A stretch of DNA of 64,000 nt, taken from NCBI GenBank assembly GCA_037127315.1, contig JBBBDQ010001287.1, positions 3,102,501-3,166,500 on the forward strand, given 5' to 3'. How positions within the stretch are numbered: the stretch's first letter is position 1; every line of letters begins with the position of its first letter. Positions 10,161 to 21,469 of the stretch are shown here, one piece after another. The stretch is from Ascarosepion bandense. Taxonomy: Eukaryota; Mollusca; Cephalopoda; Sepiida; Sepiidae. The translations under genes and the position numbers were made by a program. The notes beneath the pieces are model-generated. The model saw only the letters and a list, made by a program, of their open reading frames with translations, was not told the origin of the DNA and made no database searches.

Positions 10161-10373
10161 AGGAGTGGAAGAGAATGAGAAAAAGCTTTAGTGAGAAGAA
10201 CGAGAAACAATAAAAAGGACCCAGGAAAATCAAAAGAATGCGAATGACGTTATATTTAAGTCTTTGAATGATTAATGATAGCAGGGAAGACAGAAGAACG
10301 GGAGAGTGTTTCATGAGCAAGCGAAGAAATTATTAGAATAGAACTTACGGTTATACAATTGGAGTAGATAGAC

Positions 10374-10576
10374 CAATTGGAGTACATAGACTAAACTATC
10401 GCCCGGTTCACACTCCACCCATGTCTATTGAACAGGTGTAGAGGCTCATCCCTTGTTCCTGTTTAGGATGTGGTTTCCGGCTTTCTCTTTTCCAAGCTTT
10501 TCACTCTTACGTAGCCCCCTGTACATCAGTGGCGTTACCGCCTTGCTCGGGGTGATATGATTTAAAAAAATATCTT
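10374..10576 (+). mobile_element. SINE-B (short element with LINE-like tail), copy 2
   Basis: This is a complete-looking plus-strand copy from GGAGTAGATAGACC to the A run after GGGGTGATATGATT. A possible box B is GGTTCACACTCC, about 30 bp after a weak box A-like TTGGAGTAGATAG. The last ~60 bp match the tail of the LINE at 38597-39873, as expected of a SINE that borrows LINE machinery. The start is partly duplicated (GGAGTAGATAG/GGAGTACATAG). Confidence 0.65.
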
Positions 10577-11448
10577 GCTATTTCAGCAGTAAAACGATGA
10601 AACTTATTTGCCAATCTTGTAGATTCTTAGAATCCTGCAGTAAAGATACTAAAGAGGAGAGCTTGTGGTGGAAAGGAAAGGGGTTATAATCAACCTTCTT
10701 CTTCACTTTTACAAAAAATCACAATGACGTTTGAAATCCAGGTTGTTCTGAAAAAAAAAAAAGAATGACCATGTGCTTAAAGAAAAAGTCGAAACCGGAT
10801 TTCGCAAGTAGATGTTAAATTTGTTTTCTGACTAATGGAAGCGATTTGCAAGACCAAAAAGGACTTAGCGATCTAGTGCATAAAATCTAGATGACTATAA
10901 ATGCTTCGATCAACGTCAGGCTCACAGTCAGGGGATGGAAGCAGCAGAGACGACAAGCTAAAGTGCAACGGGGGAATCTTCAAGTGACCTGGACATTCGT
11001 CTTCCATCTCCTTCTTTCTCGTGTGCTGATTCATTTTACTTCTTCTTCTCCATTCAAATACATTCCTATCAAACGAACGCTCATACATACATACGTACGT
11101 ATTAACTCTATTCAACAAATTACTACTACGAACATTTCTTGATACCATTAACTTTCTCATTGAACATTTAACTGCTACCTATTCTTGTTATTCCTTCGTT
11201 TAATAAATTTCTATTTGAACATGAAAATGTATATATTATTCTTCCACTAATCCAAACATCCACTCTTTCCAACCTGCCGCCAATCAACCTTCTGATGAAA
11301 ACCTTTTGATAATTCTGATGATAATTCTGGAATAATCTATAATCTGAGTTCGGTTAAGCTTCATAAAAGGCCTGTAATTCATTTTGCTTATCATTTTTTA
11401 TACTTTTTTCAGTGCATTCTTATCGATTAGATCCTAAACTTTCAGATT
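10577..11448. other. No gene or repeat recognised
   Basis: This is mixed-composition sequence. Overlapping open frames on both strands at 10873-11160 have no recognisable motifs. Confidence 0.45.
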
Positions 11449-11545
11449 AGCAAAAAATTTTGAAAAATTCAATATTTAAAGATTTTTAGTGGGTGCTCAG
11501 TTTCTCAGAAAAAGTTCTAGTAAATCGATCCCCCATATTGGAAAC
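11449..11545 (+). repeat. Block shared with the inverted-repeat element at 42.5 kb
   Basis: This segment matches the minus strand of 42535-42628 (AAAAATTCAATATTTAAA, then TTTTAGTGGG, CTCAGTTTCTCA and TAAATCGATCC). At 11489-11536 it carries a 48-bp imperfect palindrome, GTGGGTGCTCAGTTT ... AAATCGATCCCCCAT, similar in size and arms to the SINE-A linker palindrome. Confidence 0.55.
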
Positions 11546-11563
11546 ACTTGATTTCCGAAGCAG

Positions 11564-11915
11564 TAATTGGAGTAGATAGACTAAACTATCGCCCGGTTCA
11601 CACTCCACCCACATCTATTGAACAGGTGAAGAGGCTCATCCCTTGTTTCCTGTTTAGGATGCGGTTTCCGGTTTTCTCTTTTCCAATCTTTTCACTTTTT
11701 TTTTTTCCAATTGGAGTAGATAGACTAAACTATCGCCCGGTTCACACTCCACCCACGTCTACTGAACAGGTGAAGAGGCGCCTCCCTTGTTCCCTGTTTA
11801 TGATGTGGTTTCCGGCTTTCTATTTTCCATTCTTTTTACTCTTACGTAGCCCCCTGCGCATCAGTGGCGTTATCGCCTTGCTTGGGGTGATATGATTAAA
11901 AAAAAAAAAAAAGTC
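11564..11915 (+). mobile_element. Two tandem SINE-B copies
   Basis: The first copy (11564-11706) stops after the TTTTCACTTTTT region and lacks the conserved LINE-like end. The second (11707-11915) is complete, from CAATTGGAGTAGATAGAC to GGGGTGATATGATT plus an A run. The tandem join may reflect insertion into, or template switching on, the first copy. Confidence 0.65.
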
Positions 11916-12059
11916 TTTTTCATTAATTTCCTACAAGTTTTGAAAAAAAGGGGTAACAACTCGTCATTGTCTTTTATTCGACCCCAAATTAACAAATTTA
12001 AAAATTTTCATCTGTGGGATGTCAAGAATATTCAATGGATGAAAGTGTGGTAGATTTAC

Positions 12060-12329
12060 CAATATGTAAAATGTATTTTGGTAGGAAACAATGCCTAACC
12101 CGACACAGTGAACTGACCTTCATAACAGCAGACCTAGCAACTGATTCAATATAATCACTTCACTTTATATCACTAGTAAATGTGCGACCAAGAAGGCGCA
12201 ATGGGTTGTTTTCCCGGAGGTTAGCATCGGCCATACAGATGCAAGGGTAATTGATTTTCGTGATGATTCTCATTCCAATTTGAAAGAATTGGAACGGATA
12301 ACTAACAAATGTCGACATTGGTCACTTTC
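12060..12329 (-). pseudogene. Jockey/CR1/L2-like LINE fragment, decayed
   Basis: Minus-strand similarity to the thumb region of the reverse transcriptases at 23683-24603 and 38597-39679 is visible. Plus-strand words such as GACCAAGAAGGCGCA and the stretch before it align with GACCAAGGAGGCGTA of the 24-kb copy. There is no usable frame. A solo LTR (12330-12621) borders it. Confidence 0.6.
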
Positions 12330-12621
12330 TGTTATGTCGTGAGTAAGAATAAATAACTCAACAACAGGAATAGGTTAATTGTTGTATTCCGTGAAAATAG
12401 TATTTACAAAGGTTATTAGTATCCAATACAAGAAATAGGGTTAATCGTCTCAACCGTCGTAAGAAGTAGTATGAGCAATGGGTACTTCCGGGTCGTCACC
12501 GGAAGTCTACGACTGACTTGTCGATCGGCTGCTCGGCACACTCTCTTACGTAGATGCCACCATTACTTTACATAGTACTGGAATAGTCCATTATAGCCGA
12601 ATAGGCGCGGGCGTCCCAACA
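12330..12621. mobile_element. Solo LTR, 292 bp
   Basis: It begins TGTTATG and ends CCCAACA (TG...CA). The flanks are CTTTC on the left and TTTTC on the right, a likely 5-bp target duplication with one mismatch. Its right-end inward sequence (minus: TGTTGGGACG, CCTATTCGGC, TAATGGACT) resembles the right end of the LTR at 30058-30349, which has the same length. No internal retroviral-type coding region is nearby, so it is a solo LTR left by recombination. Confidence 0.6.
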
Positions 12622-12707
12622 TTTTCTCACTTTAATTTTAATATCTTCAGGACAAAATATTTCTTTTGAGTCGTAATGATACCACACTTACAGCTGCTTT
12701 AAGAGAA

Positions 12708-13690
12708 GTGGTATGTTTTTAGGTAAGATAGCTTGACAGAGCCTAACCCTGCCCAGGCTGGTTTGAATTCAGAGTTTTCTTTATCATAGACCGGTTGCCA
12801 TCTAAGGCTATAGAACACAGTCTTTCTTTATATTTACCCATAGCTTTAAGAGACCTTTCCCAAGCATGCAAGTCAATGTAATGGATTGCACTGCAATTCT
12901 CAACCCGGTCCGCTATCCATTACTCTATTTATTGTGTGGTAGGGCTTGTAGATGTGAAGAGCATCGTCTAGGAAGAGAATACATAATCACTGTTCCTCCG
13001 TGATGAGGTTAAATTTGCTTTCGTTATTGGGATTTTGTGAGACTATATCACAATAACGAGTCCCGTAATCCATTAGGGTCGTAAGGGATGACATGTAGGC
13101 CTTACAGCCTCAGTAGAAATGGTGCGTCTTGGGAAAGATAGCCTGATGGAGCCCAAAACTGTCCAGTCTGGTTTGAATTGAGATTTGTTTGAGCTGGATG
13201 CATACCTTTCCCAAGGGTATTAGCACGTAATTGAAAGTAATGAATTTGACTTTAATTCTTAATTCGAGGTACCATCCATTATTCTTTTGTACATTCTTAT
13301 TAGCATAGGCTACATGGGTAGGGTTTGCAGACGTGAAGTGCATCGTCGAGAAAGAGATTAAATAAACTCTGTTCCTTCTTGATGAGGTTATTTGTTTTTT
13401 TGTTATTGGGATTTTGTGAGATTATATCACAATAACGAGGCTCGTAATGCATTAGGGTCGTAAAGGGCGCCGCGTAGAACTTGCAGCCTCAGCAGAAATG
13501 GTGTGTCTTGGGAAGGAATGCCTGATGGAGCCCAACCTGTCCAGGTTAGTATGAATTCAGATTTGTTTTTCTTCTCTTAGACCGGTTTCCACCAAAGGAT
13601 ATAGAACTCTGTCTTTCCTGATATTTATTCGCATCTGGGAGAAGAATAGATCGTATCATACCATTTCGCAAATGTATTAAAACATAAAGG
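12708..13690 (-). repeat. About 380-bp tandem repeat containing a SINE variant
   Basis: Words such as GTCTTGGGAAAGATAGCCTG and GTGAAGAGCATCGTC recur at about 380-bp spacing (12951/13331 and 13121/13500), with a partial earlier copy near 12708. Each unit also contains a minus-strand variant of a SINE domain (GACCGGTTGCC, then GGCTATAGAAC and a TTTCCCAAG block). A related fragment occurs at 45060-45170. Confidence 0.6.
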
Positions 13691-13880
13691 AACTGTTAGT
13701 TATTTCTGATTTTGTTTTTTTACACACCCAGATTCGAAACAGCAGAACTCATAATAGCAGGACCTCCACCATTTTAAAGGTGTTTCTGTTCATCGTCTTT
13801 TTTAATTTTTAAATGCTCGTTTCCACACTTGGATATTTAGTGACAAGTGCTTGCAATATTGATTCGAATGTTTGCACGTG

Positions 13881-13905
13881 TTTTTTTTTTTGGGGGGGGG
13901 GGGGG
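13881..13905. repeat. T11 / G14 homopolymer junction
   Basis: A run of 11 T is followed directly by 14 G. Such G runs are error-prone in sequencing, so the exact length is uncertain. Nothing else was recognised between 13691 and 14270. Confidence 0.7.
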
Positions 13906-14269
13906 TTAGTTTTAAAATTACCGTTCAGTTACTCCCTCCAATTTTTGGTTTACAATGCGATACAATGTGTGAAAAAATCAGTGATAATCCTAAATTTTTT
14001 TTCCTTACATTAATTTGATCTCATTTCTGCCAAGATTTTACACCCTTTTTGTTTCTTTCATGTTTCTTTTTTCTTTTTCTTTTTTTTTTTTTCATGGAAT
14101 GCTCCACCTTCCTCCTTCATTTAAAATGTAACTTTATATTTTCTACAGAGATTTCTATCATTTTTCTTTACTTTAGTTTTTGTTAATTTGTTTTTATTCT
14201 TTTTCGCCTTGTTTTTCGTTTTATTCTTCTTAGACTGAGATGGTGTCTTTTTTTATTTGTTTTTTGTTA

Positions 14270-14318
14270 TTTCTGTTATTTGTAATCAGTTCTTGTTTTC
14301 TTGTTTCTTCCTCGTTTT

Positions 14319-14354
<36 letters not shown>

Positions 14355-14874
14355 TTCTGTAATTTATAATTCTGCTTTTTTTTTCTTTTTGTTTCTTTGC
14401 GCCTTTCTTTTCTGACATTTATAACAACTTTTTCTGTTTTCTTTTTCATTCTTTCTTTCTTTCTTTCTATCTTTCTTTCTTTTCTGTTATTTCTTTTTTT
14501 CTTTTTTGTTTCTGTCTTTCTTTCCCTTCTATAATTTGTAATTCTTCTCTCTTCTTCTTTTCTTTTTCTTTGTTCCTTCTTTCTTTGTCTTATATAGATC
14601 ATTCTTTTTCTTTATTTTTTTCTTTTTCTATTATCTGTTTTTTAATTATCCTTTACATAAACTATTCCTTCCTTTATTCATTAATTCATTCATTCTCTCC
14701 GTTCTTTCTTTTCTATTAATCTTTGCCTCTAATCTTTATTTCTTTTCTTATTCTTTCTTTCTTTCTTTCTTTCTTTTTTCTTTTCTTATTCTTTCTTTCT
14801 TTCTTTCTTTTTTCTTTCTTTTTTTCTTTCTTTCTGTCTTTCTTTTTTCTTTCTTTTTTTCTTTCTTTCTTTTT

Positions 14875-14930
<56 letters not shown>

Positions 14931-16714
14931 TCATTACATACCTAATTTTTTTCATTTCATAGTCCGATCACGTTTTTAATTCCTTTTGTTGTTTCTTATG
15001 ATTTTCGTTTCTTTTTTCCTCATTATTTTAACTTTATTTTTTGTCATTTTTAATCTTTCTTTTTTCTTTTTTTCTTTTTTTGCTTAATAAAAGATTTATT
15101 CTGTTTTCTTAATTCTGCCGTTTCGTTTTTTTTCTTCTCTCTTTTTATTATTGTGTTTTTTCCTTTCTTTTTTTTTCTTTGAAGAGTTCTTCTTTCTTTC
15201 TTTTTTTCTTTTTTGGTTCATTCCTCCTTCTTTCTTCCTTTTATTTTTGCTCAATTTTCTTTCGTTCTTCCTTCTTTTTAGTGCATTTCTTATTCCTTCT
15301 TCCTTTATTTTTTGGCTCATTCCTCTTTCTTTCTTCCTTTCTTTTTTTTTTTTTTTTGACGCATACCTCTTTCTTTTTATATTTGTCTTTTGTTCTGATC
15401 TCTTTTCTTTGATTTTTAAATATTTCGTCTATTGCTTGAATTCCATAAATTTTATCGATATTTATTCTTTATATAATTATTTATTTTCTCTTTCTTCTTA
15501 TTTTTCTCTGATTTTCATTTTCTCATATTTTCTCTATCTTTCATTTCACGATCCTTTCTTTTTTTCCTTCATTTTTCTTTTCTTCGTTTTTTTTATTCCT
15601 TCTTTCATTTTTCTTCCTTCGTTTCTACGCTCACTTTTATCTGCTTCTTCTTTCTATCTATTTTTCTTTCATTCGTTCATCCTTGTTCTTCTTATGATTT
15701 CTTTCTTCTTTCATTTCTTTCCCTCACTCATTTCTGCTTTGGAATTTTTAGCCAACTTTAAATATCTCACTTATCTCCGAATCGCTCTTAAAATCTTGTT
15801 CGTGAACCACACATGTTTATGTGGGCCTGCTGTCTTCCTTCATAATATTCCCGATATGCATTCCACTGTGAATTTTTGTGTTTTTCTTCTCCAATGTTTC
15901 TAAAATTAAAATAAGACTCTCCAGAACTGATTTCCTTTTACATTCTTCTTTCATTCGTTTTTCTTTCTCTTCTTTCTTTCTTTTTTATTTCTTTCTTTTT
16001 GCGTTTTTCAGTCTTTCACTTGTTTCTGTCATTTGCAAGTACTTCTATCGCAACATTTTTCTTATTTCTCTTTTTTTTCTTCCATTCTTTCCTTTTACAA
16101 TCTCTCTTTTTTAATGTCATTTGTAATTACTGCTTTATTGATTTCTTTCTTTCTTTCTTCCTTTCTTTCTTTCTTTCTTTACATTTTTTTAATTCTTTCT
16201 TTTTACAACCATTCTTTCTTTTCTGTCATTTGTAATTACTGCTTTCCTGATTTCTTTTACTTTTTTTCTTTCTCTCTTTCTTTCTTTCTTTCTTCCCTTT
16301 TTTCTTTCATTCTTTCTTTTTACAATCATTCTTCCTTTTCTGTCATTTGTAATTACTTCTATCGCATCTTTTTTCTTCCTATTTCTCTTTCTTTCTTTCT
16401 TTCTTTCTTTCTTTAATTCTTTCTTTTTAGAGTCTCTCTTTCTTTTCTGTCATTTCGAATTACTTCATTCCTGTTCTGTTTTACCTTTCTTTCTTTCTTT
16501 CTTTCTTTATTTCTTTATTTCTTTATTTTTTCTTTCATTCTTTCTTTTTACAATCATTCTTCCTTTTCTGTCATTTGTAATTACTGCTTTCATGATTTTT
16601 TTTTACTTTTTTCTTTCTTTCTCTCTTTCTTTCTTTCTTTCTTTCATTCTTTCTTTTTAGAGTCTCTCTTTCTCTTCTGTCATTTCGAATTACTTCATTC
16701 CTGTTCTGTTTTAC

Positions 16715-16753
<39 letters not shown>

Positions 16754-17514
16754 TCATTCTTTCTTTTTACAATCATTCTTTCTTTTCTGTCATTTGTAAT
16801 TACTGCTTTCATGATTTTTTTTTTACTTTTTTCATTCTTTCTCTCTTTCTTTCTTTCTTTCTTTCTTTCTTCCCTTTTTTCTTTATTTTTCTTTTTACAA
16901 TCATTCTTCCTTTTCTGTCATTTGTAATTACTTCTATCGCATCTTTTTTCATCCTATTTCTCTTTCTTTCTTTCTTTCTTTCATTCTTTCTTTTTAGAGT
17001 CTCTCTTTCTTTTCTGTCATTTCGAATTACTTCATTGCTGTTCTGTTTTACCTTTCTTTCTTTCTTTCTCTCATTCTTTCTTTCTTTCTTTCTTTACTTT
17101 TTCTTTCATTCTTTCATTTTACAATCATTCTTTCTTTTCTGTCATTTGTAATTACTGCTTTCCTGATTTCTTTTACTTTTATCTTTCTTTCTCTCTTTCT
17201 TTCTTCCCTTTTTTCTTTCATTTTTCTTTTTACAATCATTCTTTCTTGTCTGTCATTTGTAATTACTTCTATCGCATCTTTTTTCTTCCTATTTCTCTTT
17301 CTTTCTTTCATTCATTCTTTCTTTCTTTTTTCTTTCTTTCATTCTTTCTTTTTACAGTCTCTCTTTCTTTTCTGTCATTTCGAATTACTTCATTCCTGTT
17401 CTGTTTTATCTTTCTTTCTTTCTTTTTTCTTTACTTTTTCTTTCATTCTTTCTTTTTACAATCTTTCTTTCGTTTCTGTCATTTGTAATTATTGCTTTCC
17501 TGGTTTCTTTTACT

Positions 17515-17550
<36 letters not shown>

Positions 17551-18293
17551 TCGTTTTTCTTTCTTTCTTTCATTCTTTCCTTTTACAATCGCTCTTTCTT
17601 TTCTGCCATTTGGAATTACCTTTTTCCTGTTCTCTTTTCCCTTTTTTCTTTTTTGCTTTTCTATCTTTCTTTCATTCTTTCTTTTTACAATCTCTCTTTC
17701 TTTTCTGACATTTGGAATTACTGCTTTCCCGTTCTCTTCTACCTTTCTTTCTTTCTGTCTTTTCTTTCCTTTTTTTCTTTCTTTGTTTGTTTCTTTCTTT
17801 ATCCATTTCAGTATTTTTAACTTTCTTCATTTATTTCTTTTTTCTTTGTTTCTTTTTACTTTCTCTCAGTTTTCTTTTCTTTCCTGTTATTTGTAAATGC
17901 TTCTTCTTTTTTCTTTTTCTTCTTTCTTTCTTCCTTTCTTTCTTTATCTAATTCTATATTTGTTACCTTTTTCATTTTTATTTGTTCATTTTTTTGTACT
18001 TTATTTAAGTCTTTTTTTTTCTGTTATTTTCAATTATTTTTCCGTTTTTCTTTCTCCTTCTTTCTAATTCCTTTCACTCTTTCTATCTTTTCTGTCATTT
18101 GCAGCTACTGTTTCCATTTTCCTTTCACTTTTTCTTTTTCTGGTCATTCTTTTATTCTCTCATTTGTCCTTTCCGGTTCTCTTTCACTATCCTTCCTTCC
18201 TTCCTTCCTTCCTTCCTTCCTTCTCTTTACGAGGCTTTCTTGCTTTTCTGCCATTTTAAATTATTTCTTTCCTTTTCTATGTTTACCAATTTT

Positions 18294-18345
<52 letters not shown>

Positions 18346-18418
18346 TTAGCCCATTCCCATATGTGTGTTGGCTTCTTTCTATCTTTCTATATTTTCTCTA
18401 ATTCTTTCTTTCTTTCTT

Positions 18419-18453
<35 letters not shown>

Positions 18454-18456
18454 CCT

Positions 18457-18489
<33 letters not shown>

Positions 18490-18547
18490 CTCTCTTTCTT
18501 TCTTTCTTTCTGTCTTTCTTTCTTTCTCTCTTTCTTTCTTTCTCTCG

Positions 18548-18598
<51 letters not shown>

Positions 18599-18683
18599 TT
18601 AGCCCATTCCCATATGTGTGTTGGCTTCTTTCTATCTTTCTATATTTTTTCTAATTCTTTCTTTCTTTCTTTCTCTCTCTTTC

Positions 18684-18714
<31 letters not shown>

Positions 18715-18795
18715 CTCTTTCTTTCTTTCTTTCTTTCTCTCTCTTTCTTTCTTTCGTTCTTTCTTTCTTTCTTTCTTTCTTCTATGTCCCATTCT
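14270..18795. repeat. 4.5-kb pyrimidine tract, (CTTT)n with higher-order units
   Basis: The plus strand is almost entirely C/T. Pure (CTTT)n blocks alternate with degenerate pyrimidine DNA. Between about 16080 and 17720, a spacer containing TTTTACAATC or TTTTAGAGTC, then CTGTCATTTGTAATTACT, recurs roughly every 110 bp (about 15 times). This makes a higher-order array of spacer plus (CTTT)n. Near 18345 and 18596 a second ~250-bp block (AGCCCATTCCCATATGTGTG) is duplicated. All long open frames here are low-complexity artefacts. Confidence 0.9.
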
Positions 18796-19137
18796 GTTTT
18801 CGTTCTATATTTTCTTTTAAGTTCTGCTATATTTCCTTCCCTTTTGGAATCTTTGGTCTCTTCCTTAATTTCCTTTCATATCGATATTTTCTTCTTTCGT
18901 TCCTGAAACTGGAATAAAATGCGCTAGAACTGATTGAAACGTCCAAACACTTCAAAAATATGTTTAGTTCTGATCAACTAAGAAAAAAAAACTTTAATTA
19001 AACATGAGTAAAGGATAAAAAATCAGGCTTTTAAGTAATTCCCCAAGGCACTATGAGACCGAGAATCGTAAGTTTAGAGGCAGGTTAAGCAAAAGGAGCA
19101 TTTCAAACTTGTTTTTGATTTGATCTTATTGAAAGGA
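18796..19137. other. No feature recognised
   Basis: This is ordinary AT-rich sequence. The segment just before 19138 (CAAACTTGTTTTTGATTTGA) also occurs at 22058-22078 at the end of a LINE copy, so an old LINE tail may be present. Confidence 0.4.
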
Positions 19138-19548
19138 TGTGCGTTGTGGTACAGTGGATATCGACTCGGAACGAGAAATCGGGGAGCCGAGTTCGAATTC
19201 CAGCTGAATCCATTGTATTCACTTACGCGCAAATACCCTTGGGAAAGGTATTAATCCGTCTCTTCCTTCCAGTTATGGGTTAAATAACAGGACAGATTGG
19301 GTTCTATAGCCTTGGTCGGCAACCAGTCTACCGCAGAAAGCAATGGCAACCTACTGCGGGATAATCTTTTCCTTCCAGTTATGGGTTAAATAGCAGGACA
19401 GATTGGGTTCTATAGCCTTGGTCGGCAACCAATCTACCACAGAAAGCAATGGCAAACTACTGCGGGATAATCTTCTGCCCAGTCAGTCATGTCTCTTTCG
19501 AGACATGATCGCCCAAGCGTGTATCACGTATGGCACTTAACTGACTAA
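19138..19548 (+). mobile_element. SINE-A with internal partial duplication
   Basis: The tRNA-like head (box A region TGGTACAGTGG, box B GAGTTCGAATTCC) is followed by the central domain. The block from the CTTCCAGTTATGGGTTAAAT word to the TACTGCGGGATAATCTT word occurs twice (about 19265-19370 and 19370-19480). The copy ends at CACTTAACTGACTAAC. Confidence 0.8.
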
Positions 19549-19584
19549 CTTATTGTTCAACGGCATATCAACTCTTTCATGGGT

Positions 19585-20190
19585 CTCAGTATTCTCGACA
19601 GGCTCCAAAGAAAATCTCTAATGTGATAAGTTCCTACTTGGCAGCTCGACTCCAGCCACTTTCTCATCGGCTGTATGTGACTTCTCTCTGTCTATTCTAC
19701 AGGTATTTTCATGGCTTCTGCTCCGAAGAACTTAGGTCACTGGTGCCCCCTCCACAAGAATTTACTCGGGCAAGCAGACTGGCATCAAATACCCACTCTT
19801 TTACAGTTAGATCAACCAAATGCAGGAGCCAGTTCTACTCCATCAGCTTCTTTTCTCGCGCCTCCTGCCTGTGGAACTCCCTTCCACATACCTGCTTTCC
19901 TGAGGGCTACAACCGCCAAGAATTTAAATGCAAAGTCAATTCCCATCTCCTATCCATTTAACTCTAGCCCTTTCCGAATCACCCCGTGTATCTTGTTCTT
20001 TTCTTTTCTCTCTACCTTCATAACTGTCTTCATTCTTGTGTTCACTTCCTACTTTTGCCCTTTCTCTGACACCCGCTGCAGCTGGTTTGTCTTTGTCTTC
20101 ACTCTCACCTTGTCTAAAACTTACACTCTCTTATGTAGCCCCCTGCACCTCAGGGGCGGTACAGCCTTGCTTGGGGTTTTACCATTAAAA
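19585..20190 (+). pseudogene. Jockey/CR1/L2-like LINE, 5'-truncated 3' end
   Basis: Broken plus-strand frames encode the C-terminal region of the LINE protein: LDRLQRK, then FMASAPKNLG..VPP-type sequence, the frame at 19623-19961 with TRASRLASNTHSFTVRSTKC, and SCLWNSLPHTCFPEGYN. The 3' end is complete (TAGCCCCCTGCACCTCAGGG, GCTTGGGGTTTTACCATT, A run). The frame shifts several times. It lies inside a copy of repeat U1: CGGCATATCAACTCTTTCAT is on the left and AAGCCAAAATGTAATC is on the right. Confidence 0.75.
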
Positions 20191-20255
20191 AAAGATTTCA
20201 AGCCAAAATGTAATCTACTTGGCAGGTTTGATGTAATAAACACTGCTACGTGGGA

Positions 20256-20545
20256 TGTGCATTGTGGTGCATTGGATATCGGCTCGGAACGAGAAATCGA
20301 GGAGCCGAGTTCGAATTCCAGCTGAATTCATTGCATTCACTTACGCGCAAATACCCTTGGGAAAGGTATTAATCCGCCTAGTCCTTCCAGTTATGGGTTA
20401 AATAACAGGACAGATTGGGTTCTATAGCCTTGGTCGGCAACCAGTCTACCGCAGAAAGCAATGGCAACCTACTGCGGGATAATCTTTTGCCCAGTCAGTC
20501 ATGTCAAGCGTGTATCACGCATGACACTTAACTGACTGACTGAAT
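20256..20545 (+). mobile_element. SINE-A followed by palindromic linker
   Basis: A full head and central domain are present. The short TCTCTTTCGAGACATGATCG segment is deleted (TCATGTC runs into AAGCGTGTATC). The palindromic linker follows at 20588-20636. The next core that would be expected is missing, because a Helitron begins at 20692. Confidence 0.8.
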
Positions 20546-20691
20546 ATAATAATTAAAAATATTATTAAGGCATCTTCTGGTCATAGAGTGGGGGATCAGT
20601 TTTATATTGTCATGAAATAATAAAGAGATCCCCCACTAATTACTACTTAATAATATAAACAAGATCCTCAACAAAATATAATACTTTCAAA

Positions 20692-21387
20692 TCTAAACTT
20701 ATTTATAAATGGAACTTTGTCTGTGCGTGTGTGTGTCCATTATCTATAGACTCCGAAATGACTGAACTGATTTTCTTGAAAATTTAAACAGTTGTACTAT
20801 AAGCATCTGCAAGTGATCTTAGCTAGGTTTTGTGTCGAGGTACCCCCGATAAATATCGATAATCGAAAAAATCGGGTTATAGAAGGAGTGGTCTGATTTT
20901 AATAAAATTTGATACGCTCATAGACAAAGACATAAGAAACGATATTCAGAAGTTTCAAGGTTGCAGTTCTTACAATAGTGCAGAAAATCGATAATATATA
21001 TGGCAAGATGTTTGTGTGTGTGTCTCTTTATCTGCCTGTATGTCTGTATTTTTTTCAGCCCTTTTATTTTAGTTTTTGCTTCTGGTTTGGCTCTAAGTAG
21101 GTATAATTGTAGTTCTTAGTCTCAGCCATGATACTATTTACTCAGAGGACTTATTTAGCCTTCAAAATTCAGTTTACGACAAAAAAACTTATTTGATATT
21201 GATACCAGGAAATCAAAATTTGACTTATATCCATTCATTTTTCTTTCAGTCTACGGTTTTACTTTAACTGGAAACAACTATTGCTTTTTAGTGTTTCGTG
21301 CCAACGTCCAAAGAGTCTGAGCTCCAGGACCATGGATTAGTTTTAAAGCTTTCATTATGCTTGAGCAACGCTGGGCTATACTGCTAG
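20692..21387 (+). mobile_element. Non-autonomous Helitron, copy 1
   Basis: It starts TCTAAACTTATTTATAAATG and ends in CTAG, after a short GC-rich hairpin close to GCAACGCTGGGCTATACTG. The host dinucleotide is A (20691) and T (21388), as expected for Helitrons (5' TC, 3' CTRR, insertion between A and T, no target duplication). Internal words (GACTCCGAAATG, then AGGTACCCCCGATAAATATC) match the second copy at 25855-26436. This copy has an extra ~190 bp (about 21051-21240). It has no Rep/helicase coding region. Confidence 0.8.
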
Positions 21388-21469
21388 TAGATTCATATTA
21401 CTGCATACCACTGCAAATGACCTAATCTGTGGAAAAAATAGAAATCGATTACACCTTGCTATTTTAGTG

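Noticed and set aside
7833..10191. Several long overlapping open frames (up to 439 codons) rich in Phe, Lys and Tyr
   Set aside because: They lie wholly inside the 32-bp minisatellite and exist in all three plus frames, as expected from a stop-poor repeated unit.
10873..11160. Overlapping open frames on both strands as a possible small gene
   Set aside because: No start context, no homology recognised, and mutual overlap suggests chance frames.
14276..18917. Many Phe/Ser/Leu-rich or Lys/Glu/Arg-rich open frames on both strands
   Set aside because: Direct translations of (CTTT)n pyrimidine DNA; low complexity, no domain.
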